Positions 1-8,669 of a DNA stretch of 54,326 nucleotides are shown here, one piece after another. Source of the stretch: an uncultured Eubacteriales bacterium (lineage in GTDB: Bacteria; Bacillota; Clostridia; Oscillospirales; Acutalibacteraceae); the NCBI GenBank assembly GCA_900316345.1, contig ONCR01000002.1, forward strand, positions 1 through 54,326, written 5' to 3'. The translations under genes and the position numbers were made by a program. Each line of letters begins with the position of its first letter. The first letter of the stretch is position 1. A model generated the notes under the pieces. The model was not told where the DNA came from, made no database searches, and worked only from the letters and a program-made list of their open reading frames with translations.

Positions 1-1065
1 TTCAATTCGTTTAGGGGTGCTTCTTCTTCCGGAAACAAGGTCGCCGAAGCGCTGAACGATAACGCCGCCGCCAAGCATATTTGAAAGCCTTGCAATGCTT
101 TCGCCGTAGCCGTTGCTGTCCTTAAACGGCTCCGAAAAATGCTTAGCAACAAGAAGGGCAAAGTTTGTATTTTCGGTCTGCTTTTCCGGGTCCTCAAAGC
201 TGTGGCCGTTAACGGTTACAATTCCGTTTGTGTTTTCGTTAACAACGCTCCCCTTCGGGTTCATACAGAAGGTTCTTACATGGTCCTCATAATTCTTAGT
301 TGTATAAACGATTTTACTTTCATAAAGCTCGTCGGTAAGGTGGCTGAAAATCTCTGCCGGAAGCTCAACGCGTACGCCGATATCAACGCGGTTTGAAAGG
401 GTATTGATTCCGAGCTCCTTACAAACGCCTTCCATCCACTTGCTGCCCGAACGGCCTACGGAAACGATGCAATCCTTACAAGTGCATTCCCCGTTTTTGC
501 TTTCAATTTTATAGCCGTTTTCAATTTTTTCAACCTTGTCAATATGCGTATTAAAATGCCATTCTACCTTATCTTTAAGCTCATCATAAAGATTTTCAAG
601 AACGATATAGTTAATATCCGTTCCGAGATGGCGAACCGAAGCGTCAAGAAGGTGAAGCTGATTTTGCATACATAGCTTTTTGAAATGCGAACCGGCGGTT
701 GAATAAAGCTTACAGTTTTCGCCGCCGTGGGAAACGTTTATTGAATCAACGTATTCCATAAGCTCGGTTGCACGCTTTTTGCCGATATAATGATAAAGCG
801 TTCCGCCGAAATCGTTAGTTATATTATACTTACCGTCCGAAAATGCGCCCGCGCCGCCAAAGCCGCTCATTATGGCGCAGGTTTTACAGCCGATACAGGA
901 TTTAACCTTGTCGCCGTCAATGGGGCATTTTCTTTTTGCAAGCTCATTACCTGCTTCAAATACGGCAATCTTAAGCTTTTCATTGTTCTTTGAAAGCTCA
1001 TAAGCGGAAAAAATACCGCCCGGGCCTGCTCCGATAATTACTACATCGTAATCTGTTTTAATCAT
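1..1065 (-). CDS. FAD-dependent oxidoreductase, C-terminus outside window
   Basis: The first 355 codons of a minus-strand gene are visible; the C-terminus runs past base 1. It starts at the ATG at 1065. Residues 8-17 read VVIIGAGPGG, the Rossmann dinucleotide-binding loop of flavoproteins, and cysteines at about 57, 60 and 63 form a CxxCxxC group followed by a Gly-rich stretch (GFGGAG). This layout fits the uncharacterised FAD-dependent dehydrogenases often grouped as COG2509; the substrate is unknown. The protein is presumably cytoplasmic, as no signal peptide or membrane segment is seen. It lies 84 bp after the YwqG-like gene with no terminator between, so it may be the last gene of an rlmD-led transcript. 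The flavoprotein call is secure, the subfamily less so. Confidence 0.8.
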   Translation of the reverse strand, partial: MIKTDYDVVIIGAGPGGIFSAYELSKNNEKLKIAVFEAGNELAKRKCPIDGDKVKSCIGCKTCAIMSGFGGAGAFSDGKYNITNDFGGTLYHYIGKKRATELMEYVDSINVSHGGENCKLYSTAGSHFKKLCMQNQLHLLDASVRHLGTDINYIVLENLYDELKDKVEWHFNTHIDKVEKIENGYKIESKNGECTCKDCIVSVGRSGSKWMEGVCKELGINTLSNRVDIGVRVELPAEIFSHLTDELYESKIVYTTKNYEDHVRTFCMNPKGSVVNENTNGIVTVNGHSFEDPEKQTENTNFALLVAKHFSEPFKDSNGYGESIARLSNMLGGGVIVQRFGDLVSGRRSTPKRIE

Positions 1066-1149
1066 AGTCTTATTCCTCTGTTATCTTTTATATAAGCCGT
1101 TTTTTCGCCGTAAAGGCAGAAGTAATACGGTTTTTTATTATTTTGCTTC

Positions 1150-1932
1150 TTAATAGCAATCCCAGCAATAACTGACTGACGAAAAGTCGTTTTTTTCAAG
1201 GGAAGCCTTATTGATGAAAAAATTGCCCTCTCCGCTGTCGCCCCACATCGTTAGGTCCGAGCCGGAACGGCTTTCGCTGTCGATTTGAAGAAGAAGAATT
1301 TCGTCTGAATTCTCCTCCCTGAAATCGCACTGGGTAAAACAGGGATAGCCGAAAAGCTTACTCCCCCTGCCCGAAAGAGCGGCGCATATTTTTTTACATT
1401 CCTCTTCGTTAAAAAAGGAATACATATCGCCCGTCATTTCGCTTTTAAGCGCATTTTTAACCGCCTGCTTAAGCACTGATTCAAAATGAACGTCGTTAAC
1501 GCTTATACAGTCCTCGTCCTTTTCAAAAATCAGGCGGCATTTCTGCTTTACGGGTGAAAAGCCGTCAGAGGGCATAACCACAGTTTCGTCTGTAACGGTT
1601 TCATTTTCATCAAGGCTTTCATAGTACTTTACACAGCCTTCACAGCTTGAATCATTTGAAATAAAAAATTGAAGAATACCCTTTTTGCCTATATCCTCAA
1701 GGTTAATTCTGCAAAGCAGGGGCATGGGCGCTCCGCTTTTATTAACGGGACGGCTATCGCCCTTTTTCAGGTATGCCTCGCCGCCGAGAGCAGAAGCAAG
1801 AGACCCTGCATTTTCGTCGGGGTGCAAGGTTATCTTATAACTTTCAACAGCGCTTAAGCACTTGATTTCGTCAATAACCTTATCAACCCGGTTTTCACTT
1901 TTCAGCTTGTTTAATAAAAATTTTAAGCTCAT
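1150..1932 (-). CDS. YwqG-like DUF1963 family protein
   Basis: A 260-residue protein resembling the DUF1963/YwqG family, whose biochemical role is unknown. Family-like features are PMPLLCRINLEDI followed by a Gly and FFIS segment near residue 70-90, GYPCFTQCDF near 195, LLLQIDSES near 213, and a C-terminal MWGDSGEGNFFI followed by a Tyr-Cys-Trp-Asp-Cys ending. No signal peptide or membrane span is seen, so it is probably cytoplasmic. It follows rlmD by 35 bp on the same strand and is likely cotranscribed with it; that proximity does not by itself indicate a joint function. Confidence 0.75.
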   Translation of the reverse strand: MSLKFLLNKLKSENRVDKVIDEIKCLSAVESYKITLHPDENAGSLASALGGEAYLKKGDSRPVNKSGAPMPLLCRINLEDIGKKGILQFFISNDSSCEGCVKYYESLDENETVTDETVVMPSDGFSPVKQKCRLIFEKDEDCISVNDVHFESVLKQAVKNALKSEMTGDMYSFFNEEECKKICAALSGRGSKLFGYPCFTQCDFREENSDEILLLQIDSESRSGSDLTMWGDSGEGNFFINKASLEKNDFSSVSYCWDCY

Positions 1933-1967
1933 AGTTTTCTCTTCAATAATGTGATGGATTCACGCCG

Positions 1968-3320
1968 CTATTTTCTGCAAAGCAGGCACACCGCTTCTAC
2001 GTGAGGGGTGCGCGGGAACATATCGACGGGAGTGATTTCATTTGCGGAGTAGCCGAGTGAATTGAGAATTTCCAAATCCCTTGCGAGCGTTGCGCTGTCG
2101 CACGAAACGTAAACAATTCTTTTCGGGCTCATTTTTGACACAAGCTCCAGAAGCTCTTTTTGACAGCCCTTGCGCGGCGGGTCAAGTATTATCACATTGG
2201 GCTTCAGCCCTCTTCTTTCAAGCTCTCTTGCGCCGTCAAACGCGTCTCCGCAAAAGAATTCCGCATTATAAATTCCGTTTACTTCGGCGTTTCGCTTTGC
2301 GTTTTCAATCGCCTGCGGAACAATCTCAATTCCGAAAAGCCTCTTTGCCTTATCTGCAAGCGAAAGCCCGATTGTGCCCGCGCCGCAGTATATATCAACT
2401 ACCGTTTCATTACCCGTAAGCGCGGCATATTCCGCCGCCTTTGAATAGAGCTTTTCGCATTGGCCGTGATTAACCTGGTAAAACGAATTAGGCGAAATTT
2501 CAAAGCTTTTGCCGAGAAGGATATCAGTTAAAGCTGCGCTTCCCCACAGGGTTTTCGTTTTTTCACCGAGGATTACGTTACTGTTATCTTTGTTTATATT
2601 CACGCAAATACTCTTTACCGAAGGAAGCTTTGTAAGCTCACCGATAAGCGCGTCTGCATCAGGAAGCTCGTTTCCGTTGATTACGGCGCAAGCCATAATT
2701 TCGCCCGTGCCGACAGCTTTGCGAAGGTAAATATGGCGAAGCAGTCCGGTCCCCGTTTTTTCGTCATACGACGTAACTCCCGATAGCTTAACCCATTTTG
2801 AAAATGCGTTCAGGCAATCGCTGAATTCCTCGGGCTGAAGAAGGCAGCTTTCGCAGGGGATAATTCTATGGCTTTTATATGCATAAAAGCCCGCCGAAAG
2901 CTTTCCGTTTTCAATTACAACGGGGTACTGCGCTTTGTTACGGTAATGATTAACAGAATCCGCGCCGATAACCTCTTTTACGGGTACATCAAGATGGGCA
3001 ATTCTTTTAACTGCGTCCTCAACGCGGCTCTTTTTATATTTAAGCTCCTCTTCGTAGGTCATATTTCTGAACGAACAGCCGCCGCATTTTTCCGCAACAG
3101 GGCAATCGCATTCAATTCGTGAAGAAGACGGAGTTATGATTTCTTTTATTATTCCTATGCAGTAACGCTTTGAGGTTTTTATTATATGGACGGTTACCTC
3201 ATCCCCGGGAACGCCGCCGCGAACAAAAACGGCAATCCCTTTGTAGTGCCCCACTGCTGAGCCCTCAGAGGTTATCGCTTCGATATTAAGTTTAATTTCG
3301 TCGTTCTTCTTAATATCCAT
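1968..3320 (-). CDS. rlmD: 23S rRNA (uracil-C5)-methyltransferase, RlmD/RlmCD type
   Basis: This 450-residue protein should transfer a methyl group from S-adenosylmethionine to C5 of uracil in 23S rRNA (U1939, and in Firmicutes RlmCD enzymes also U747). It has an N-terminal TRAM domain (residues about 5-60, with VFVRGGVPGDEV), a Cys cluster for an Fe-S site (CDCPVAEKCGGCSF plus a later Cys), the SAM-binding VVDIYCGAGTIGLSL, DPPRKG, and the catalytic-Cys motif VYVSCDSATLARDL. The frame is open 26 codons further upstream, but GAGGT lies 6 nt before the ATG at 3320 and touches the other ATG at 3326, so 3320 was chosen. RlmD is the general family name; the exact target uridines cannot be read from sequence. 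Confidence 0.92.
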   Translation of the reverse strand: MDIKKNDEIKLNIEAITSEGSAVGHYKGIAVFVRGGVPGDEVTVHIIKTSKRYCIGIIKEIITPSSSRIECDCPVAEKCGGCSFRNMTYEEELKYKKSRVEDAVKRIAHLDVPVKEVIGADSVNHYRNKAQYPVVIENGKLSAGFYAYKSHRIIPCESCLLQPEEFSDCLNAFSKWVKLSGVTSYDEKTGTGLLRHIYLRKAVGTGEIMACAVINGNELPDADALIGELTKLPSVKSICVNINKDNSNVILGEKTKTLWGSAALTDILLGKSFEISPNSFYQVNHGQCEKLYSKAAEYAALTGNETVVDIYCGAGTIGLSLADKAKRLFGIEIVPQAIENAKRNAEVNGIYNAEFFCGDAFDGARELERRGLKPNVIILDPPRKGCQKELLELVSKMSPKRIVYVSCDSATLARDLEILNSLGYSANEITPVDMFPRTPHVEAVCLLCRK

Positions 3321-3351
3321 ATTCATACCTCGACATAAAAAACCATTATAT

Positions 3352-3380
3352 ATAATATCATAAATTATAATATATAGCAA
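3352..3380 (-). promoter_or_regulatory. Predicted SigA promoter for rlmD
   Basis: On the minus strand TTGCTA (3375-3380) and TATTAT (3352-3357) are separated by 17 nt, about 30 bp before the chosen rlmD start. The surrounding DNA is very AT-rich, so other pairings are possible. Confidence 0.45.
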
Positions 3381-3404
3381 GAATATAATTAATAACAATA
3401 AATG

Positions 3405-3430
3405 AACAAAACCCCCGATTCTGTCGGGGG
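3405..3430 (-). terminator. Intrinsic terminator after the P-type ATPase gene
   Basis: Read on the minus strand, CCCCCGA, a 5-nt loop and TCGGGGG form a 7-bp GC stem followed by TTTTGTT. It lies 12 bp after the ATPase stop codon. Confidence 0.8.
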
Positions 3431-3442
3431 TTAAGGGTTATA

Positions 3443-6136
3443 TTACTTTTTTCTGTCAGCGGCACGCTGGAACACCTTTACAATTTCAACAATCGGGATA
3501 ACAAGGAAGGCAATTCCGAGCGAGGTTGCGTATTCCGCTAAAGAAATGTGTGCAAAATCAAATGCCTTTGCAAGGAACGGAATATAGATAACAACCGTTG
3601 AAAGGAAGAGCGAAAGAACCATAGCGCCGATAAGGTACCAGTTCATACTGCCCATACCGATAATCGAATGGCGGCGTGAACGCATATTGAAGGAATGGAA
3701 AATCTCTGACATTGAGAGCGTTAAGAACGCCATAGTCATACCGTTTTGGTGAATAATGCCTTCGTTAATTGCGAAGATTCCCATAAAGGAATTAATCTGC
3801 TGACCTTCTGCCTTTGCGCCCATAACGATACCTGCAACATAAGCGGCGAGGGTTAAAACGGTAACCATAACTCCCTGCCAAGCACAGTCGATGCCCATAC
3901 CGCCGGCAAAGATACCGTCCTTACTGTCTCTCGGAGCGCGGCTCATAATATTCTTTTCGCCCTTTTCCATACCGAGAGCGAGAGCCGGGAAGCAGTCGGT
4001 TATAAGATTAATCCAAAGAAGATGAACGGGTTCAAAGAGCGTGAAGCCGAGAATTGTTGCAATAAATATTGAAAGCACTTCGGAAAGGTTTGATGAAAGC
4101 AGGAACTGAATTGAAGCCCTGATATTATCGTAAATTCTTCTTCCCTCTTCAACTGCCGAAACGATAGTCGCAAAGTTATCGTCGGCAAGAACCATATCGG
4201 CAACATTCTTGGTAACATCGGTACCCGTAATGCCCATACCTACGCCGATATCAGCATTTTTGATTGACGGCGCGTCATTAACGCCATCGCCTGTCATTGC
4301 GGTAATTTTGCCCTTTTTCTTCCAAGCCTTAACAATTCTTACCTTGTGCTCGGGCTGAACGCGAGCGTAAACCGAGAATTCCTCAATTCTCCTATCAAGC
4401 TCCTCATCGCTGATTTTATTAAGGTCGGCGCCTGTAATAGCCTGACTTTCGTCGGTAATAATACCGAGGCTTTTTGCAATAGCAACGGCAGTGTCCTTAT
4501 GGTCGCCCGTAATCATAATCGGACGGATACCTGCTGAGGCGCATTCCTTGATAGCGTCAACAACCTCGGGGCGGACGGGGTCAATCATACCCGTTAAGCC
4601 GACGTAGCAGAGCTCCTGTTCAAGCTCTTCAGCGTCGTTTGAAGGCTGTTCCTTATGCTTTCTCATAGCGGCGCAGAGAACGCGCAGAGCCTTATCGGCC
4701 ATCTCTTTATTCTGAGCGGCGATTTCCGCTCTGATTTCATCTGTCATAGGAACGCACTTGCCGTCAACGTAAGCCGTTGTGCATTTTGAAAGAACAACGT
4801 CGGGCGCGCCCTTTGTATACTGTACAAATCCGTTTTCGGTTTTGTGGATTGTTGACATCATTTTACGCATGCTGTCAAACGGAGCCTCGCCTACTCTCGG
4901 GAAGCTTGCTTCAAGGTCATACTTTTTAAGCTCAAGCTTATCCGCATATGCAACAAGCGCAGCTTCTGTTGGCTCGCCCTTAACGGTGCCGTCCTCCTGA
5001 AGCTCAGCGTCACAGCAAAGCGCCATAGCCATTGCAAGAAGCTTTTCATCGCTTCCTTTGTATTCAACGACGGTCATCTTATTTTGGGTAAGCGTACCCG
5101 TTTTATCGCTGCAGATAATCTGTGTACAGCCGAGAGTTTCAACCGCGGTAAGCTTACGGATAACCGCGTTACGCTTGCTCATTTTTGTTACGCCGATTGA
5201 AAGAACGATGGTAACAACGGCGGCAAGGCCTTCGGGGATAGCCGCAACGGCAAGCGAAACGGCAACCATAAAGAATTCAAGCCCTGTATTGATGGTTATC
5301 TGTTCGCCCGCTATAAGCGAACGTACAATACTGAAGGCGAAAATGAAAACGCAGATTCCGACAACGATGAAGGAAAGAATTTTTGAAAGCTGGTTAAGCT
5401 TAATCTGAAGCGGTGTTTCCTCATCCTTTGCCTGTGTAAGAGCGTCGGCTATTTTGCCCATTTCGGTATCCATACCCGTTGCAACAACAACCGCTTTTCC
5501 TCGGCCGTAAACAACGTTTGAACCCATATAACACATATTCTTTCTGTCGCCGAGGGGAACGTCGTCGCTGCCTTCGGTTGAGATAATATCAACTGTTTTA
5601 TTTACGGGAACGCTTTCGCCGGTAAGAGCCGCCTCCTCAATCTTAAGCGAGGCATTTTCAATAATACGGCAGTCGGCAGGCACGCTGTCGCCAGCTTCAA
5701 GAACAACTATATCGCCTAAAACAAGGTCCTCGCTTCTTACGTCAACAAGCTTACCGTCGCGGATAACTTTCGAGGTTGCGGCGGCAATTTCCTGAAGCGC
5801 TTCAATGGCTTTTTCTGCCTTGCTTTCCTGATAAACGCCGAGTACTGCGTTTATAATAACAACAACCATAATGATTATAACATCGGCATAGCCGCCCTTA
5901 TCGCCGCTCATAGCCGCAGTTACGGCGCTGATTGCCGCAGCAACGATAAGAATAATAATCATCGGGTCTGCAAGCTGGGATAAAAAGCGTTTTAAAAGAC
6001 TGTCCTTTTTTCCCTCGGCAAGCTTGTTCTTGCCGTACTTTTCAAGGCGCGTTGCAGCTTCCCGGGCGCTTAAGCCCTGTTCGGAGGTATGGTTATTTTC
6101 CATTACCTCTTTTGCGGATACTAAATATTCTTTCAT
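3443..6136 (-). CDS. SERCA/PMR1-like cation P-type ATPase (Mn2+ or Ca2+ export)
   Basis: An 897-residue P2-type ATPase that should pump divalent cations out of the cytoplasm. Visible motifs are the actuator loop TGES, the phosphorylation site DKTGTLTQ, KGAPD in the nucleotide domain, and TGDGVNDAP. In the membrane region PEGL (M4), NLSEVLSIF (M5) and NLITDCFPALALG (M6) match the acidic and amide ligands of SERCA-type pumps. Residue comparison alone would suggest Ca2+, but the leader carries a yybP-ykoY riboswitch, a known Mn2+ sensor that also precedes Mn2+-exporting P-type ATPases in lactic acid bacteria. Mn2+ efflux is therefore at least as likely. It is preceded by its own promoter and followed by a terminator, so it is probably monocistronic. 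The ATG at 6136 follows AAGGAG. Confidence 0.9.
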   Translation of the reverse strand: MKEYLVSAKEVMENNHTSEQGLSAREAATRLEKYGKNKLAEGKKDSLLKRFLSQLADPMIIILIVAAAISAVTAAMSGDKGGYADVIIIMVVVIINAVLGVYQESKAEKAIEALQEIAAATSKVIRDGKLVDVRSEDLVLGDIVVLEAGDSVPADCRIIENASLKIEEAALTGESVPVNKTVDIISTEGSDDVPLGDRKNMCYMGSNVVYGRGKAVVVATGMDTEMGKIADALTQAKDEETPLQIKLNQLSKILSFIVVGICVFIFAFSIVRSLIAGEQITINTGLEFFMVAVSLAVAAIPEGLAAVVTIVLSIGVTKMSKRNAVIRKLTAVETLGCTQIICSDKTGTLTQNKMTVVEYKGSDEKLLAMAMALCCDAELQEDGTVKGEPTEAALVAYADKLELKKYDLEASFPRVGEAPFDSMRKMMSTIHKTENGFVQYTKGAPDVVLSKCTTAYVDGKCVPMTDEIRAEIAAQNKEMADKALRVLCAAMRKHKEQPSNDAEELEQELCYVGLTGMIDPVRPEVVDAIKECASAGIRPIMITGDHKDTAVAIAKSLGIITDESQAITGADLNKISDEELDRRIEEFSVYARVQPEHKVRIVKAWKKKGKITAMTGDGVNDAPSIKNADIGVGMGITGTDVTKNVADMVLADDNFATIVSAVEEGRRIYDNIRASIQFLLSSNLSEVLSIFIATILGFTLFEPVHLLWINLITDCFPALALGMEKGEKNIMSRAPRDSKDGIFAGGMGIDCAWQGVMVTVLTLAAYVAGIVMGAKAEGQQINSFMGIFAINEGIIHQNGMTMAFLTLSMSEIFHSFNMRSRRHSIIGMGSMNWYLIGAMVLSLFLSTVVIYIPFLAKAFDFAHISLAEYATSLGIAFLVIPIVEIVKVFQRAADRKK

Positions 6137-6156
6137 AAAGTCACTCCTTATACAAT

Positions 6157-6192
6157 AAAAGACTTATACATAGCCAAAACTATGTATAAGTC
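6157..6192 (-). terminator. Riboswitch-controlled intrinsic terminator
   Basis: Positions 6161-6173 and 6180-6192 form a perfect 13-bp inverted repeat (GACTTATACATAG on the minus strand) with a 6-nt loop, followed by TTTTATTG. The upstream arm contains GACTTAT, which is also the 3' strand of the aptamer closing helix, so the terminator and the folded aptamer cannot form together. Confidence 0.85.
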
Positions 6193-6277
6193 TCATTCTT
6201 TAAGGTTAAACCAGCCATGAGGCAAGTTGTTGATTTAACTCGCGCTATGTAAGGATTGCGCGGAATTACTCCCTTAT
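6186..6277 (-). promoter_or_regulatory. yybP-ykoY manganese riboswitch aptamer
   Basis: Read on the minus strand, the leader opens with ATAAGGGAGTAA and closes with AATGAGACTTAT. These match the two conserved loop segments (GGGAGUA and the GAGAC element before the closing helix) of the yybP-ykoY Mn2+ aptamer, and ATAAG pairs with CTTAT. Inner hairpins are CGCGC/GCGCG and GTTAAA/TTTAAC. Because the closing helix overlaps the downstream terminator, ligand binding should favour read-through, an ON switch. The identification rests on consensus recall and manual pairing. Confidence 0.85.
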
Positions 6278-6286
6278 ACGCGCAAT

Positions 6287-6315
6287 ATTATACCACAAAC
6301 GGGCATTAAAATCAA
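6287..6315 (-). promoter_or_regulatory. Predicted SigA promoter for the riboswitch-ATPase transcript
   Basis: On the minus strand TTGATT (6310-6315), a 17-nt spacer and a perfect TATAAT (6287-6292) lie just upstream of the aptamer. Confidence 0.75.
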
Positions 6316-6331
6316 TAAACAAAATATAAAT

Positions 6332-7393
6332 TTACTTCCTGCGCGCAATTTTATGTTCGCGAACATACTGCATACTTTCCGCTGTGTGGCCGAGTGTTGA
6401 ATTCGGGCAGAGCGGAAAGATTTTTACAAGCTTCCCCGCAAGCTCGTCCTTCTTGTTTTTGGCATAGGGGAAAAGGAGCTGTTCGCCGTATCTGTTGTTA
6501 ATTGAAATCGCAACCATATCCGTAATAAAATTGGTTTTATGAACGTAAACGCACATATTAAGAACCTCGGCACAGGTACAGATTGCCTTTTTATTGTGGG
6601 AAATAATATACCGACCGTCGGTTACAAGGCATTCGTCAGAGAAAACCGGCCTTGAAGCAACCTGATTGTAAATCGCGTCTACATCGCCGTAATCATCAAG
6701 AATACGAGCAGTTTTTTTGTCCTTACTGTTAAATATAAGGACAAATATAAACATTAAACCCGTAATCATCATAAATATGCCGAAAAATCCCGATTCCGAA
6801 GCGGTCTCTTTTCGCGGAGTTTCAACTATATCAAGCTCGTTTGTTAAGCCTGCGTTCGGATATTTCGATTCAATTTTGCTTTTAACGTCGCTGTCTAAGC
6901 TTTTAACGTCTGCATAAAGCTTTAACATCTGCTCACTATCGTTAAGATTAGCAAGCTTTTCGTCAAAAAAGCTCTTATTACATTTCAAAACAAACGTATT
7001 CTGATTTGAATCAAGCGCTATCAAATAATAAGCTTTGGTTGTCTGAGCGCCTGTTTCGGTGTTCTCTCTATAGCTTTCATAACCGTCAAGAAAGCCGACA
7101 ACGTCAACGGTAACATAGTCGCCGATTTTTGAATTTGAGCTGTAAGCGTCTGCCTGCATAAGCGGCGCCTTTGAGGATATAGCATTTGAAATTATTAATG
7201 AAGCAACAGTTATTATAACGCAGGCAAGAAGAATAATTCTTCTTATTTTTATCTTCTTTCTGTACTTATCTCCACCTGATGTATTTCCCGACGGAGTCGG
7301 AGCAAAGCCGTTAGGGTTATTATTGTACGGATTCTGATTATAAGCAGGCTGATTGCTGCCTTGAGTATTGTAGGGGTTTTGATTGTAATCCAT
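6332..7393 (-). CDS. Membrane protein with Asn/Pro/Tyr-rich N-terminus, unknown function
   Basis: This 353-residue protein is not recognised. Residues 1-42 are low-complexity, rich in Asn, Tyr, Pro, Gln and Gly with repeated NQNPYN units. A first hydrophobic segment (IILLACVIITVASLIIS) spans about 53-70 and a second (GIFMMITGLMFIFVLIF) about 206-222, with roughly 130 residues between them and a similar-sized C-terminal domain ending in basic residues. A Lys/Arg-rich stretch before the first segment predicts a cytoplasmic N-terminus, an extracytoplasmic middle domain and a cytoplasmic tail. An AAGGAG lies 11 nt before the start. No terminator is seen between this gene and the ATPase promoter. 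Confidence 0.7.
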   Translation of the reverse strand: MDYNQNPYNTQGSNQPAYNQNPYNNNPNGFAPTPSGNTSGGDKYRKKIKIRRIILLACVIITVASLIISNAISSKAPLMQADAYSSNSKIGDYVTVDVVGFLDGYESYRENTETGAQTTKAYYLIALDSNQNTFVLKCNKSFFDEKLANLNDSEQMLKLYADVKSLDSDVKSKIESKYPNAGLTNELDIVETPRKETASESGFFGIFMMITGLMFIFVLIFNSKDKKTARILDDYGDVDAIYNQVASRPVFSDECLVTDGRYIISHNKKAICTCAEVLNMCVYVHKTNFITDMVAISINNRYGEQLLFPYAKNKKDELAGKLVKIFPLCPNSTLGHTAESMQYVREHKIARRK

Positions 7394-7457
7394 AATATAA
7401 TATTCTCCTTTGTTTTACAGGCGGCTTATTTTTAAGCTGCTTGATAATTCTTTAATG

Positions 7458-7466
7458 ATTATATCA
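7458..7466 (-). promoter_or_regulatory. Possible extended -10 promoter for the 353-residue membrane protein
   Basis: The minus strand reads TGATATAAT, an extended -10 (TGnTATAAT), with no convincing -35 box 17 nt upstream. Confidence 0.4.
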
Positions 7467-7500
7467 TATAAAATAATGAATTACTATTAGCCGAGAGCAT

Positions 7501-7531
7501 AAAAAAAGCCGTAAGTTTAACTTACGGCTTT
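7501..7531 (-). terminator. Intrinsic terminator after iolC
   Basis: AAAGCCGTAAG and CTTACGGCTTT form an 11-bp stem with a 5-nt loop. On the minus strand it is followed by a run of T residues, about 110 bp past the iolC stop. The remaining bases between 7394 and 7638 show nothing further. Confidence 0.8.
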
Positions 7532-7638
7532 AGGTTTATTTTGTTTTGTATTTCCATCATTATTCAGCCTTGCGGCTTACGTCTTTTACTTCGTGGTGTA
7601 AGCTCCGTATAACGAAGCAAAACGGAAAAAGACGCGGT

Positions 7639-8658
7639 TTAAACGCGGGCAACCATTTCCCCATACTCTGCTTTACACTTATCAATATATTCCTGAACCT
7701 GCTGAGCAGACGGCATAGCGTCAGAGCAGGAATGAGCGGCGATAAGGATTGAAGCCGAGGCTGAGCCGAATTCAAGGCAATCGATAATATCCTTGCCGTT
7801 GAGAAGCGAATAGAGGAAGGAGGAGCCGTAGCCGTCGCCGCCGCCGAAGCCCTTAAGAAGAACTGCGGGGAAAGGCTTAATCTGGTAGAAATTGCCGTCA
7901 TTAGTGTAAGCGGTTGAGCCTTCCTTGCCGTGCTTGATAACGCAGATTGAAGCTCCGAAGGACTGCCAGTATTTTGCTGAATCAGCATCGGTCGGCTTAA
8001 CGCCAACGATGCCCTCGGTTAAATCGAATTCCTCACGGGAGCCCATAATAACGTCCGCATTCTGAGCAACAAGGCTGTAATAAACAGCGATTTCATCTTT
8101 GCTCTTCCAGGTATATTCGCGGTAATCTATATCAAAAATAATGCGTGTATTATTCTTTTTTGCAAGCATCATAGCTTTAAGGCAGGCTTCGCGCGAGGGG
8201 CTTTTGGCAAGCGCCGTTCCGCTGATAACAATAGCCTTTGAAGAAGCGATATACGCTTCGTCAATATCCTCGGGAGCAAGGCAGAAATCGGCAACATTAT
8301 CGCGATACATAAGAATTGACGACTGCGATTTTGAAAGAATTTCGGTAAAGGTAAGGCCGATATTTTCGCCGTTTTTAGCCCTTGTAATTTTTGAGGTATC
8401 AATTCCCTCTTTATTAAAATAATCAACAACAAAATCGCCGAACTGGTCGTTACTTACACAGCCCTGAAAACCGACTTTACATCCGAGCCTTGCAAGGCCT
8501 ACGGCGATATTTGCAGGCGAACCGCCGACATATTTATTGAAGTTTGACGACTGAGAAAGCGGCATATACATATCCGTAGGGTTAAAATCTATAGCAATTC
8601 TTCCTATCGGGATAAAATCGAGGGGCTTGCTCATATCAAATGTTACGTAGTTCTGCAT
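7639..8658 (-). CDS. iolC: 5-dehydro-2-deoxygluconokinase-like PfkB sugar kinase
   Basis: A 339-residue PfkB/ribokinase-family kinase. Family signatures are YVGGSPANIAVGLARLG near residue 43 and KGFGGGDGYGSSFLYSLL near 272, where the usual GAGD anion hole reads GGGD and keeps the catalytic Asp. The N-terminal IAIDFNPTDMY is typical of IolC, which phosphorylates 5-dehydro-2-deoxy-D-gluconate in myo-inositol catabolism. The adjacent class II aldolase, 11 bp upstream in the same transcript, suits the next step of that pathway. No other iol genes lie in the window, so a related sugar acid cannot be excluded. The start follows AAGGAG by 7 nt. Confidence 0.75.
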   Translation of the reverse strand: MQNYVTFDMSKPLDFIPIGRIAIDFNPTDMYMPLSQSSNFNKYVGGSPANIAVGLARLGCKVGFQGCVSNDQFGDFVVDYFNKEGIDTSKITRAKNGENIGLTFTEILSKSQSSILMYRDNVADFCLAPEDIDEAYIASSKAIVISGTALAKSPSREACLKAMMLAKKNNTRIIFDIDYREYTWKSKDEIAVYYSLVAQNADVIMGSREEFDLTEGIVGVKPTDADSAKYWQSFGASICVIKHGKEGSTAYTNDGNFYQIKPFPAVLLKGFGGGDGYGSSFLYSLLNGKDIIDCLEFGSASASILIAAHSCSDAMPSAQQVQEYIDKCKAEYGEMVARV

Positions 8659-8669
8659 AGTAATTCTCC

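Noticed and set aside
3321-3398. N-terminal extension of the rRNA methyltransferase
   Set aside because: The extension is AT-rich, overlaps the promoter and lacks a ribosome site; GAGGT fits the ATG at 3320.
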